Shown in pieces: positions 49,001 to 60,797 of a stretch of DNA of 64,000 bases (positions are counted from its first letter, which is position 1; each line of letters begins with the position of its first letter). The notes under the pieces are model-generated. The model made no database searches. It had not been told where the DNA came from and worked only from the letters and a program-made list of their open reading frames with translations. Position numbers and translations under genes: made by a program. Source of the DNA: Synanceia verrucosa (lineage: Eukaryota > Chordata > Actinopteri > Perciformes > Synanceiidae); NCBI GenBank assembly GCA_029721515.1, contig CM056563.1, positions 12,808,454 through 12,872,453 of the forward strand, written 5' to 3'.

Positions 49001-52000
49001 AGAACTCTCTACGTGCCCTGAACTGCTCATCATCCTGGGAGTTTTCAGAGCCGCTGTCGTCAAAGATTGAAATCACCGCAGATGCTTTCCGAGCAGTCTT
49101 CTCTTGGCCCAGCGAGGCGCCTCTGGAGCCTGTGAGGAAGAACATGAAGCTCCATTACAAGTGCTTTCAACAAATTATTGATGAGTAAATGACGATTTAG
49201 AGAGAGAAAGACTACCTGGGACAGCTTTGGTCTCTTTGCTAACAGATGAGGCTTTTCCCAGAACTTCATTTAAACTACGTAAAGCCTTCTGGGTTTTACT
49301 CTTTTCTGGTGCCGTCTGAGGAGTTGCAGTCTGGTCCTCCTCCACGAATATGACAGAGTCCTGACAAAACAAACCACATAATCAGAAAAAAACCATGAGT
49401 GCATATAGAACATTAGGTTTTTACTTCTTTTTTGTGATGGGGGGTCCATTGTGCATGCGTCGATGTTCAGAGGCCTCATTTATAAAACATATCATAGGAT
49501 CCATACTAAAAGATGACGTGTGCCCAAAAGCTGAAAATGTCCTGCGCAAAAAAAAAAATATATCTGATTTATAAAACCGTGCGTACGCACTCCTGCAAGC
49601 ACTTTTCCTTTTATAATCACAGTCCACCTGGAAGGTTGTGCAGGTGGATTCACTTCACATCCCGCCCTCTACACACCCACAATTTACCATGAATGGTCAT
49701 GCAAAGTACCTCATGAATGTTTTTGCATATAAATAAGCCAGCTGGATCAGTGGCATTTCACGCTCAATCATGGCAGCAAAAACAAGAAAACAAAACTTTT
49801 CTGAGACAGAAGTGGAGGTGCTCGTAAATGAGGTGGCGGTAAGAAAAAATGTTTTATTTGGAGGTCACTCTAGTGGCATAACAAATAAAAGAAAAGCCAG
49901 TGAATAGCAGCTGCTGGTCACAACAGTTAACAATGCCAGTGGCACTGACCACACAGTAGCCAAAGTGAAGAAAAAGTGGTCCTATCTCAAGGTGGAGGTG
50001 AAAAAAAGAGTGGCGTGGCACCGTCAGAGCATGGCTGCTATAGGTGGGGAGGAAAAACACCTGAGAGCACTGGTCTTAAGTGCTACACTTGAAATCAGTG
50101 GATACAAAAACTGCCTCCATCCTTGGGACAGCCAGTGTGTTTGGCGTTGTGTCGGAGAGGGAAGGGGGCACGGATTTGGTGGAGACCACAGAGGAGATCG
50201 GTACAATTTCATCTGTTTATTAAATATATCAATCAAATATGTCAACATGTGAAAAAGCACAGTGGACTAATGTGTTGTGTCCTCAGTCACTTTAGAGTTG
50301 GAAGCTTTGGGCATCATTAGAGGTGACTGTTCAAAAGCTATCAAAGAGCCACATGCATAATAGTCCTTGACTTGGTCTCTGTGGTGAATATTGTGTGTTT
50401 GTATCAAAGAGCCACATGCATAATAGTCCTTGACTTGGTCTCTGTGGTGAATATTGTGTGTTTGTATGCCTTTACAGCACTTCATAAATAAATACTGAAC
50501 TGCAACTGGTTTCATTCAAATTCTGATCTTAAATAAGAGTGAAATATTTATTCTACATCATGCCTCATTAAGCTGCTGTGTTTGAGGATTAAGTGAGTGC
50601 ATCTGTTTTTATAAACTATAACAATGAAAACTGTACCTCATCTTCACAGTAACTCTTCTTGGTGGACGTCTCAGTGCGTGATGAACGCCTTAAGGAGCCT
50701 TTCTCCTTGACACCAGTTGTTTTGCTCTGCTGAACTCTGGCTTTCTCCACCAACTTCTTTGCCTGTCTCATTTTTTTAGACTCATTTGATGCCTGAAAAA
50801 AACACAAATATATTTAAATATGATGTGGCTTGTCAACTCAGTGCACCATTTCATTAAATTTATATTTTGTTGAATCTGAAGCATACTTACTTTAACAGAC
50901 GTGTTTATGCCACTTCCTCTGTCGCCCTTGGCCATGGAAACATTTTTATGGACTCTAGTAAATTTCATCCTTATGAAAAAGAAAACATGGAATTAGATAT
51001 GGAATGATATGCATAGACAAAAAAGAACCATGCAGTACATGAACATACACTTATTTACCAGTTTATTAAGTACATATACCTTCATGATGGTAATTTGTTG
51101 TATTTGCTGGTTGTGATTTGAATGTATGAGAAAGGTGTTTCTATTTCTCTATATGCTGCTCTTATTTCTGTATTTTTAACATATGCCTCTGGTTACTGAA
51201 CTTCACTCAAAGCATCTATCTATTGTACATCAACATGGGTATGCTAAATAACTCCTCACTGTGAAATAGAATAGTCCTCCAAAGTCTCTAAAATGGTTTA
51301 ATTGTATGAACATTGTAGGTATTAGACATTATTTAGCTCTGTGTACCAAATAAACTGGCATCTGAGTTTACACATGCATCGAAATTGTTTTTCATAGAAT
51401 GTGTACGCATACATCATAACCAGATTCATATGTCACCTGATTGGACTTTCTTTAGCATCAGGTGGACACACCATCTCTGCTACAAAGATTCTGCGTTTGG
51501 ACTTGCATATCTTTGGGGTCAACCTCTTTGATGGGCTGTCATTAGGTGAAGCAGCAGCATCTTTGGACTTGTGGAGTTTCTTGGTTTTTCTGACAGGTGA
51601 TGTTGGGGTTGCTGGAGTGGCCTCAGCTGCTTGCCTGACCACAGCCTCTCTTCTGGACCTCCTCACCACTGGAATGGCAGGAGTTGAGGTGATGGGAGGC
51701 TCCTCCACTTTATCATCAAACTCAACAACTGTTACCACTGATTGTTCTGCAGGGACAGGTGTTGTGGTGCCTGCGTCCTTTTCTACTTTAGCTTTCTTTC
51801 TGCCTCTTCTTGCTGGTTTCTTATCAACTACTTTGTTTTCATGAGAGCCAGCAGCGTCTTGCTCAACAGTGTGTGGAGGTACAGCGTCTTCTTCAGCGGC
51901 TTTGTCTGCATCATCCATCTTCTGCTTGCACTGGCTCTTACCAGGCTTGGCTTTGGATCCATCCAGATTGGGCTGTTTGAAGGCAGACATGAACTGCTTC

Positions 52001-53310
52001 CTCTCCGCCTCACTACATTTCGGCATTGATTCACTTTCAAGCACAGCCAGCTCCAGATCTTCCTCCTGAAGGACCACATTGGATTTACGCTTAACAGTCG
52101 GAGATGTAGAGGGGAGTTGGTGTCTGGCCTCCATTTGAGGAGATGACACTGACTCTGCAGGGCTCATCTCCCCTTTTCTCCTGTTGAAGATAGAAGCTAA
52201 CTTTCCTCCTACCTTGGCTGCTTCCTGCTTGTGTGAGACAACATGCACTTCAGCCTGGATGGTGACAGTTCGGGGTGAGACTTGGAACTCTTTCTCCCCA
52301 ACATTTTCTTCAGCCTTGGGGATGTCCAACTGGTCAGTGTCCATTTCTTCTGACTTTTCTGTGAATTTGCTTTCACCTTCTTTGCAAAGTTCATCTTCTA
52401 TGTTCTTGTGATCTCTGCCCTGACTCCTCACAAAATCTTCAAAAGAGATAGTGACTGTTCTGTTTAACTGAGAGGCCTCATCCACATTGACTTCCATACT
52501 AACATCACAGAAGGAGCTCTCTTTTTCCTTTTCCTCTGCTTCTGAATGCTTTGTGTTCCTAGAATTTCCAGCAACAGTTTTGACTTTTTTCACTTTATCT
52601 TTTGAAGGTAAAATTGGAGATAATTCAATACACTTCAGTTCTGGATTAAGTTTGACACCATCCTCACATTTGGAATCATATTCATCTGTGCCGCAAGCCT
52701 CAGCACTACGCTTTAGCGTCAGGGCTGCTGTGTCACTGCCAAGAACACCACAGCTTCTGATTGCTTTTGCTGCAGAGGCTCTGCTATCATCTGGTTCCTC
52801 AACAATCAGGCAGCCTGCATCCTCTGTGAAGCTAAAGGTTTCAGCCTCCTCAAGTCTTCTTACAGCTTTACTGGCCTTTCTCCTCCGTTTCTGAGATGGC
52901 AGTTTTGCTGCTGCCTCTGTGCTGGTGTGTTTCTGTGCAAGCTGAGATGTCTGACAGTTCTCTTTTGACTGCTCAGGTGACGTGGTCTTTTCTTTAGAGG
53001 AAGGAGCCTTCCGGCTAAAGTAGTCCATGATGTTGTTAGAGCGAGGAGGTGAAAAGGGTTTCTCCACAGGCTTAGGCATAGGAGAGAAATAGTTTGTGAT
53101 TGTCTTGACAACAGGACTGCCACCATCTTTGCGAGATTTCTTGCAAGGCTATAAAAGGAATGTCAAAGTAAACAGATATGACAATACATAATGAATTAAC
53201 AAAACACTTTGCAACTACATATAAATAGTATATGGCCTGGATTAGTGTCATCGACATACCTGTGTGTCAAAGTCCTCAATGACAGATGCCATAGCCACAA
53301 CACCAGCCAT
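43002..53310 (-). CDS. atad5: ATPase family AAA domain-containing protein 5 (Elg1)
   Basis: Large subunit of the RFC-like complex that unloads PCNA after replication and recruits USP1-UAF1 for PCNA deubiquitination. Twenty-one exons join in frame to 1795 aa (human 1844): 53260-53310, 51437-53148, 50891-50969, 50637-50792, 49216-49360, 48878-49129, 48552-48700, 48224-48374, 47587-47898, 47109-47205, 46901-46983, 46685-46821, 46374-46551, 46111-46275, 45751-45993, 45593-45657, 45234-45423, 44678-44820, 43549-44390, 43292-43450, 43002-43080. N-terminal landmarks are PCKKSRKDGG, KTITNYFSP, NNIMDYFSRK and the AQLNRTVTISFEDFVRS-like block. Then RKSNVVLQEEDLELAVLE and ESPIRMKFTR. The AAA core has LWTEKYQP, Walker A GPTGVGKTAA (about 1087), VFEVNASSQRSGR, Walker B LILFEEVDV (about 1270) and sensor 1 PVILTTSD. 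The C-terminus has AAEALSF-like text and FLHYLDAIHL...LAEDFP. One very large exon (1.7 kb) encodes the disordered N-terminus. Confidence 0.97.
44437..44562 (+). repeat. Dispersed fish repeat (GGGTCGCGAGGG type)
   Basis: CATCCATTATCTACCGCTTA, TCCTCATAGGGTCGCGAGGG, GGAGCCTATCCCAGCTGTCT and GGCAGGGTACACCCTGGACA are hallmark phrases of one of the most abundant fish repeats. It lies in an atad5 intron. Confidence 0.85.
49770..50200 (+). pseudogene. Harbinger-type Myb/SANT-like ORF with one stop
   Basis: Reads MAAKTRKQNFSETEVEVLVN, VLFGG, GITNKRKASE, a TAG stop, then QLLVTTVNNASG, TVAKVKKKWSYLKVEVKKRV and AWHRQSMAAIGG. This is the Myb/SANT-like DNA-binding domain of the accessory protein of PIF/Harbinger transposons. 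The stop is at the conserved Trp position (TGG to TAG), a single change. A TATA-like GCATATAAATAAG lies about 40 bp upstream of the ATG. It is antisense within an atad5 intron. No transposase remains. Confidence 0.75.
50341..50466. repeat. Two-copy 63-bp tandem duplication
   Basis: 50341-50403 is repeated at 50404-50466 with essentially no differences (starting TCAAAGAGCCACATGCATAA). The near identity implies a recent event. In an atad5 intron, downstream of the Harbinger remnant. Confidence 0.95.
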
Positions 53311-54330
53311 AATTTGAAGAGACCTAAAGCAAAAGTAAATATTATACACATGGAGCCCAAAGCAGACATGAAGTATAATTATTTAATAATCACATGCCAT
53401 ATAAACAAACCTGCTCCTCTTCACCAGATATAATAAATAAAGTTAGAGGCTCTGGAACAATAATGCTATGCTAATTTATTATTTGTTTATATGTAGCTTA
53501 TAATGCAAGTTAAAAACTAATCACTGAACAACAACCATAATATTTTAAACAAATGTACTTCACAAACTGTCTCAAAAGCACCCATAAGCGTATCTGACCC
53601 TAACAGATGATGTTTACATTAACATACTATTCCGGTGAAGTAAAACCCGTTTAAATAATGGTCAGTAACAGCAGCACGACAATCAATATTACTCCCGACA
53701 TGGCGCCCTATAACGTTAGCTCCCCAGTCATTGTGTCAAATTACAGACGGACAAGTAGAAAAAAAAAACATCGAGGAAAACACTCACCGATAAAACTGAA
53801 CTAGTAGCTTTCTGCAAATTCAGAGACTCCAGAGTTTTCCTGCCTTTTCTTATTTACTTCCCCGTGTTTCTGAATGAGCAGCTGCGGTTCATTGTGAGAG
53901 GCGGACAGCTGTGTATTTCCACCAGAGACATTTCACTGTAAAACAACAAGCTAGCAGACTTTGGTGGATGCTACTCCTCTCAAAGCAGCTCCGCTCCTCT
54001 CAGGTCCTGAAAGTAGTCCAAACATGTCCAACATGCCAGCAACACACGTATGAACGAAAGCCACAAACACGTTACACGGATATTTCCTAAATTATACCAT
54101 GTAGGAACCCCAAATACATATTTCTTGGGGTATGTTGCTCATTCAAAAACGCGCCAGACTGGTCATGAATGAAGAGCGCCAAACACACGGGACCTTTGGC
54201 ATCGTCGAATTCAACCAATCACACGAGAGGGAAAAGGCTTCGTCATAAGGTGACGTAGATCGCCCATAACAAAGATGGCGTATGCCGCAGCGTCAAATGA
54301 AGAGGGAAAAGTGACAGCGACCCCTGTTGG
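53311..54330 (-). promoter_or_regulatory. atad5 leader exon and promoter
   Basis: A splice acceptor (GCTTTAG) sits about 15 nt before the atad5 ATG, and a good donor (CG|GTGAGT, near 53788) marks a noncoding first exon upstream. Farther out are a CRE-like TGACGTAG (54251-54258) and a YY1-like AAAGATGGCG (54271-54280), typical of housekeeping promoters. Confidence 0.6.
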
Positions 54331-56552
54331 CTGCTCCAACATGAAAGTTTCACTTAAATATTATTACCGTATAACTGTACAGAATATTAACATGTGCACT
54401 GTGCAAGAGTGGTAGTATTTGTCAAGATATATTAATGAATTACAATGAAATCAACAATCAAAAGAGCAAATAAAGGTAACTTGGATGAGAGGTGAAAATT
54501 AATACTACGGCGTCTCCTTATACAATCTATAATCACCGGTGTTGTTGTAAGTAAGTATATTCTCAGTATGAGTTTTCTTAGTTTTAAATACATTTGGACT
54601 ATTTATTACTTTAATTTCACAACACATCCAATAACTGTATGACAACCACATTGCTTGTCCACAGATCTACACAATAGTATTGTCTGTTCTGTGACCATTT
54701 CAATTATTATTTGTTATTATTTTTGTGCCCATTTCACTTTACATGCTCCAGTAGCTCAGTAGTTTTGCTGTCTCGGTAGCTCTGTCTAGCTGCCTTGTAG
54801 TCCTGTTTGTCTTGTTTAGTAGGTCTGCTCAGTAGTATTGTTTGTTTTTTTCTGTTATTGTCATTCTGTGGTGTCTGTTTTTTGGGTTAACTGTTATTTA
54901 GCACCTTGGTCTGTGGGAAACAACATTTTGTTCCTGTATATTTGTATGCAGAAATGACAAGAAATTACTTGTACTGCCCTCATGTTTGTAGAATTGTTTT
55001 CAGCATAGAAGTATTCTACTTTAGCCGCCACATGATTTGTGACAGATCACCTCACATAAAGGAGTGAATGTGTGTTGTTTTTAATATCATAAAACACATA
55101 AAGCTGCATTTGTGGAAAGTGCTCCACAAATAAAGTTCTACTTGTACAGTAGACGGGGTGGGAAGAGGGGGTGGTGTGGCTATGTATGTGAACATCATGT
55201 CTGTTACACTTTTAAATGTGGTCACAATTCCAAATTGTTTTGTAATAATTGTTTTGAATAAATTTATCAAACAATAATGTAATGAATGTGGTGGGAGTTT
55301 ATAGACCACTCTCACCTGTTTCTGGGGCCCTTAATAAACTAGTGTGTGATAATCTCAATATGTCACAGCAAAACTAGACTGATCTAATTCCAACAGAAGG
55401 AACAGTATTACATTATTATTTCTAGAGTTTTTACACTAGTTTCAGTGACCTTACGGACAATAGTATTTATCAAACCCCTGAAATACATACATAGAATTAG
55501 CACATACAAAAGCGAACCTCTCAGTTCACCCTTTCAACTTTCACTTCCTCTCTGTTTAAGGAAGCAATCTATTGGTTGCAGGAAGGCAACTGGGGAGGAT
55601 TATTTAGACCCCTATTTCTCTCTGCTCCAATTATTACAGCTCAAATTACACTCAGTTTAATATCTCCATTTGTGCTGGAGTTATCCATCAGGTGTGGAAA
55701 TCTGTACACATAGTCCCACTTCATCAGAATGGTGAAAAAAAGAACAGTTATTAACCAATTTGCAAACTGTTGGGTTTTACAATCCTGAAATCATTTGTTA
55801 ATAATCAGCTCAAATCATTCTGTGTTACACTCCATGTTACAATCCATCTGACTTCCGAGCAGAAGAAATTGCCTCAACATTTGTTGTGAATGATAAAAAA
55901 GGTGAATAAAGGTAAATCCTGTGCTGTCCAACTGTACTCATTGTATTATTACTGTACTGTATTCCTCAGTCATCCCTCCACACTAAATAAAGTTTGAGTG
56001 AATGAATAACATTTTGACCCGAAAAAAAATGATACACCTATAGTCACACTGACATTGACAACAGCTATCAATCTCTGTTGTTCATGGACATGAGGCAACT
56101 GTGAGGCAACATTTTAACCAAACCTGTAGCACCACCAAAGTGATTCATTAACCAGGTGAGGAAGGAGTGGTATGTATAACTGAAGGTTATATGATTCAAT
56201 ATCACTCAAGAGAAAACTCACAAAGGGTCAGCTTTCAGTAGATGCATTTTAATGTCATTCACTCATGTTTAATAAGATATTATAATGACTTTTATGTACA
56301 GTATCTGTGTTTTGCCATCATCTACAAATCTTTTCAAAAACAGTAATAGAGGAAATTCCAGAAATGTGACACGCCACACCCACATCTTCATCAGTGCTTC
56401 AATCCCTCCACCCAAACACAAAGGGGTGTTACAGTGAGTGAGTTATGTTTCCTGTTCACACAGATTTGATTTCAGACTCAGTTCCCATTGTGAACCAACA
56501 TAGCTGGCTTTGCTATAGGCGGCTTTGGCTGTATTAATATCAGCAGTACCCA
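54331..56552. other. Intergenic DNA between atad5 and the AIG1 gene
   Basis: AT-rich, no supported exon. Contains a repeat end at about 54905-54975 (CATTTTGTTCCTGTATATTT, then GTATGCAGAAATGACAA) whose reverse complement recurs at about 56735-56800. An ETS/IRF-like composite (TTTCACTTCC) lies at about 55540, roughly 1 kb before the AIG1 gene start. Confidence 0.5.
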
Positions 56553-59500
56553 ATGGAAGCAGAAAACTCAATGGAAACAGAGGTCAATGTGCAACCTGTC
56601 TCCACCTCTGGTAAGTTGACTCCTTCATAAACTTTGGATAATAACAAAACTTATTGTGCAACTGTTTGGGCAGAACACTGCAGTTAAGAGAATGAAGTCT
56701 TTACTGTCATTTATTTAACAAGGAAAATCCACTTCAAGTTCAAGTTCTTTACTGTCATTTCTGCATACAAGCACAAGGAATGAAATGTTGTTTTTCATAG
56801 TCCAAGCTGCAAAGTGACAACAGTTACTCAGAACAGAACAGCTGTTGTTACATTAGAAAAAGCATTGTATGACACTAGAGACAATGGGCTCTATTTTCAT
56901 AGACAGCGCAGGTCAGACGGGGCGCAAATGCAGGTACTTTTTTCAAATGGAGGTTTTGGATGTATTTTATTCATAAATATGTGAACAACGGTCATCAAAC
57001 CCTCTAAATCACTGTAGAAATCATGGTATAGAATACTTAAAAAAAAAAAATATCTGCTTTCAATAAAACACGTTGTGACACGGAATATTAACTTGGCTCC
57101 AGCACTGCCGGTTGCTCCACATTGAATTAAACTGAATTGTACCCTGGGTGACCCCCATCCCCACCACCCAAATTACCAAAACCGATCTAACCTTGCCTCT
57201 CTGGGGCAACTACACCACATTTCTGCCGGTCTTGCGCCTGGTCTATTTAAATAGAGCCCTAAATCACAGCAGGATTTCATGACAACAGGAATTTGTTGTT
57301 GCTGTTATTCATGGGTCGGTAGCCCGTTTATCAGGTATACTGTATATACACCTGAGTAAAAATAATGCAGTCCAAAGCAGTGGTCCCGCAATAAATCTGC
57401 CCTTCATACAGGCGCAACTGCTTGATTTAAGGACAATGTTTTATTTTTAAAGGAACTTAAAGAATACTGTGTCTATCTTTCAGGGCAAAGTCACCATCCT
57501 CCGGAGATGAGGATTGTGTTGATAGGCGGCAGAGAATTGACCGGTAAACCCAGTAATAAGAGTGAAACTGGTAACATCATACTGGGCAAAAGTGTTTTTG
57601 ATACCAACAGGAGGACCGCCCAGAGTGTTGTGAGGCAGCAGGAGGTACACGGCAGACAGGTCACTGTGGTTGATACTCCAGGCTGGTGGTGGCACTACCC
57701 TCTAGAAAACACGCCGATGCTGGATCAGATGGAAATCAAGAGCAGTGTCCATCTGTGTCCCCCTGGGCCTCACGCCTTTCTACTTGTCATTCCTTTTGAT
57801 TTAATATTTCCTGATATCTTCAAGCAATCACTAGAGGAGCACCTGCAACTTTTCCCTGAAAGCGTGTTTGAACGCACCATTGTGGTGTTTACTGTAGACC
57901 ATCCATGTAGCTTTAAAAGTTTAGAATATGAAATCAGTTACTGGCCAGCACTTCAGCAGGTTCTTCAACAATGTGGAAACCGAAAGCATATTCTCAACAT
58001 CCATGACAGGGAGAATAGCACTCAAGTCCAAACGCTTTTCAAGAAAATTGAGGTAGTAGTTGAAGAAAATGCTGGTCGTCACTATTCTATTGACAGCACT
58101 GAAGGGAACGCTCTGAGAGAGAAGATGGAAGCAACAGTGGAAAGAGCACTGAAGAGGTTTGCTGAAGTGCAGGCAAAAAGGAGGAAACTCAAAGCACTGA
58201 TTAAAGGTGAGTTTGAGCTTTAACTAATTAAAAAGTACTTGATTGTGTTATATTTTGTCGCATGTATAGAACTATGACCAGCCTGCATGGGTTTACAAGA
58301 CACCGTTAATTCAGACTTAATTCAGATATATTTTTCTTATTTTTTTTTTTTATAAGAATTTGATTTATAAAATCTGATATCAGCTGGTGACACTTTTTAA
58401 AAATACAAATTGATATGGATTCCTAGATTGTGTTGTGAAATGTGACACAGTGTGCCTTTAAACCATGTTAAAGGCACAATAAAAAGTTTCAAACTAGAAT
58501 GAAACATTACTTTTTTTTAATAAAGTTAACATTAGGACACAATTGATTTCAAAGATTGAGTGAAGCTCACACAGAACTGTGATTAATCCACACTTTCTGC
58601 CATTTTCGTTAATTTAATAGTTGGATCATTTGTGGCCATGTGCATACAATAATAATAATAATAATAATAATAATGATATAATCCTGTGACTTTGTTGGTT
58701 GACCTGACAAATACCACAATGGTGCACAAACTACAAGCCTGAATATATTTTGTTTCCACTTTCTGCATAGTTGGAAAAACGCCCCCAACGCATTTGAGAA
58801 TAGTGATGGTTGGAGCACAGTGGTCGGCTAAGAGCTCAGCGGGCAACACCATCCTGAGAAAAGATGCATTTGCTGTTTGTCACAGAAGAACAACAGAGTA
58901 CTGTGAAATAGGTCATGGTGTGGTGGCAGACAGGCAACTCACAGTGGTAGATTCTCCTGGCTGGTACTACAACAACACCCTTCAGGACATGTGTGAGATG
59001 GATAAACTTGAAATAGAGAATAGCATGCATTTGTGCCCTCCGGGTCCTCACGTAGTGCTCCTCGTGGTTGGCCTGTCATCTGCATTCAACGCGCCATACC
59101 AGAGAGCAGTTTGGGAACACATGGGTCTGTTCACGGATGAGGTCTGGAAGCACACGCTTGTGCTGTTCACCAGGGGTGACTGGCTTGGAGCGAAGACCAT
59201 TGAAGAGCGTATCGAGAGTGAGGAAGGTCTGCAGTGGTTAGTGGAGAAATGTGGAAACATGTATCACGTCTTGGACAACACAAACTACAGCAATGAGGCC
59301 CAGGTAAGAGAGCTCCTTGAGAAGATCGAAGAGATGTGGGCAGGAAACAAGAGGCCTCATTATGAAATCAACCTGGGTCGTGCAGAGCAGATGGAGGCAA
59401 GGAAAGAGGCTGGAGACAAGATGGCGAAAAGGATTTGGCAGACCACTCAAAAACGATCGAGAATACTAAGAGAGCTGTTTAAAGGTAATCTAACAATTAT

Positions 59501-60797
59501 CATGTAGTTTATGTTTAATTTAGTTATGATCACTATTATTGACGAAAAACACTTTTTCAGATGAAAGGCAACCAATCACTGAAATGAGGGTTGTACTTGT
59601 TGGCAGAAATGAGTCTGGGAAGAGTATGGTAGGAAACAGGATCCTTTTTGAGGAGCTTTTTGACTCGACTTGGATGAAGAAGGTAACTTAGTATACTGCT
59701 GAAATAGTCTCGAAATAGATTTTTGGGAAGATGTCTGTAATGTTTTTTGTGGATTTGTCATATAGGAATTCCAAGGTCAAAAGAGAACCATGATGTGTGT
59801 CAAACATGAAAGACACGTGTCTACAGTAAACATCGCAGTCGTTGAAGCACCAGGCTGGCGTGCAGACGAGATGATACCTGATTGGCTCAAGAGGGAAGTC
59901 CTGCGCAGCATCTCCATGTGTGCCCCGGGCCCTCATGTTTTTTTCTTGGTTGTTCCCATTTCCAAACCCTATACAGAGAATGACTTCAAAGCAGTGGTCG
60001 AGCTCCTGATGCCATTAGGTGAGATGGTCTGGAGACACTGCATGGTGATGTTCACCTGGGCAGACTGGCTCAATAACAGGTCCATTGAGGAGCACATCGC
60101 TGCAGAAGGCAAAGCCCTCCAGTGGCTGGTGGAGAAGTGTGGGTACAGATACCACGCTGTCAGCGGCGGCCGTTTTGGTGACAGTTTTCCAGTCATGGGG
60201 CTGTTCCGGAAAATGACTGACATGATAATACAAAACAGGGGCCACTACATCAAAGCTGAAGAAAAACTGGAGAAAAATCAGCAAGAGGAGTGGTACAAGA
60301 GGGAGCAGGAGCTCATAGACCGGATGCTGAAAGCTGTAACACAAGAATCTGAGGTACCAATGGTGCCATCCATGAAGATGGCAGCTAGCATCGACGGAGC
60401 CTTCGTTCCAAGCCGTGAGTTTGGGACTTTTTAATATTAATTTCAGATGTTAGCTATGTGTATTGTTGTTATGATTATTATGACTGTTCAACTTTTGTTT
60501 CCAGTGAGCGGAGGTGCCCCCTCAGAAGTTGGGACCACACTTTGGAGTCAAAGAGCTCGTGCCAGGGTGTCTGAATGGCTGAGCCTCAGATTTGGGAGCT
60601 CTGATGTCACCTCTGGGGTTGACAGCATGAGTGCCTCTGCCAGTCATGTGGAGAGGTTGGATGACAGCCTTCTGACAGACGACAATCATCCACCAATGAA
60701 TTTTTACCCAGAAAAAGACAAAAATAAGTTGGACACTGTTCGCCATAGCGGGGTCTCCACAGAGACTGTAGGAACAAAACGCAGGTACTCTTTTTAA
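56553..60797 (+). CDS. Triple AIG1/GIMAP-domain GTPase
   Basis: GIMAP-family GTP-binding protein (immune-associated; usually acting on lymphocyte and endolysosomal membranes). Six exons (56553-56610, 57484-58206, 58771-59484, 59561-59682, 59766-60414, 60505-60797) give 852 aa. Domains: AIG1-1 about 28-258, AIG1-2 about 269-496, AIG1-3 about 507-715, then a Ser-rich tail. Each domain keeps the family box (HLCPPGPHAFLLV, HLCPPGPHVVLLV, SMCAPGPHVFFLV). Domain 1 has DTPG but a disrupted P-loop and TVDH instead of TxxD. Domain 2 has GAQWSAKS (Gly to Ala), DSPG and TRGD. Domain 3 has an intact GRNESGKS, but EAPG for DxPG and TWAD. No membrane anchor is visible. Human GIMAP8 is the known three-domain relative; orthology is not established. 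Confidence 0.88.
56735..56810 (-). repeat. Repeat end, inverted copy of 54905-54975
   Basis: TTCTTTACTGTCATTTCTGC followed by ATACAAGCACAAGGAATGAA, the reverse complement of the sequence near 54910-54970. In intron 1 of the AIG1 gene. Typical 3' end of a dispersed fish retroposon. Confidence 0.6.
56886..57259. repeat. Short inverted-repeat element (MITE-like)
   Basis: Begins GGGCTCTATTTT and ends AAATAGAGCCC, an inverted pair enclosing 374 bp with no ORF. The subterminal GCGCCTGGTCTATTT and CAGCGCAGGTCAGAC text is familiar from fish hAT-type MITEs. Clear target duplications were not seen. In intron 1 of the AIG1 gene. Confidence 0.6.
58651..58674. repeat. (AAT)n microsatellite
   Basis: About eight AAT units in the intron between the first and second AIG1 domain exons. 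Confidence 0.85.

Noticed and set aside
51401..52894. Several plus-strand open frames of 70-150 codons.
   Set aside because: They are antisense shadows of the large atad5 exon at 51437-53148.
55520..55550. An interferon-response element upstream of the AIG1 gene.
   Set aside because: Only a loose ETS/IRF-like match about 1 kb from the start; spacing does not fit a canonical ISRE.
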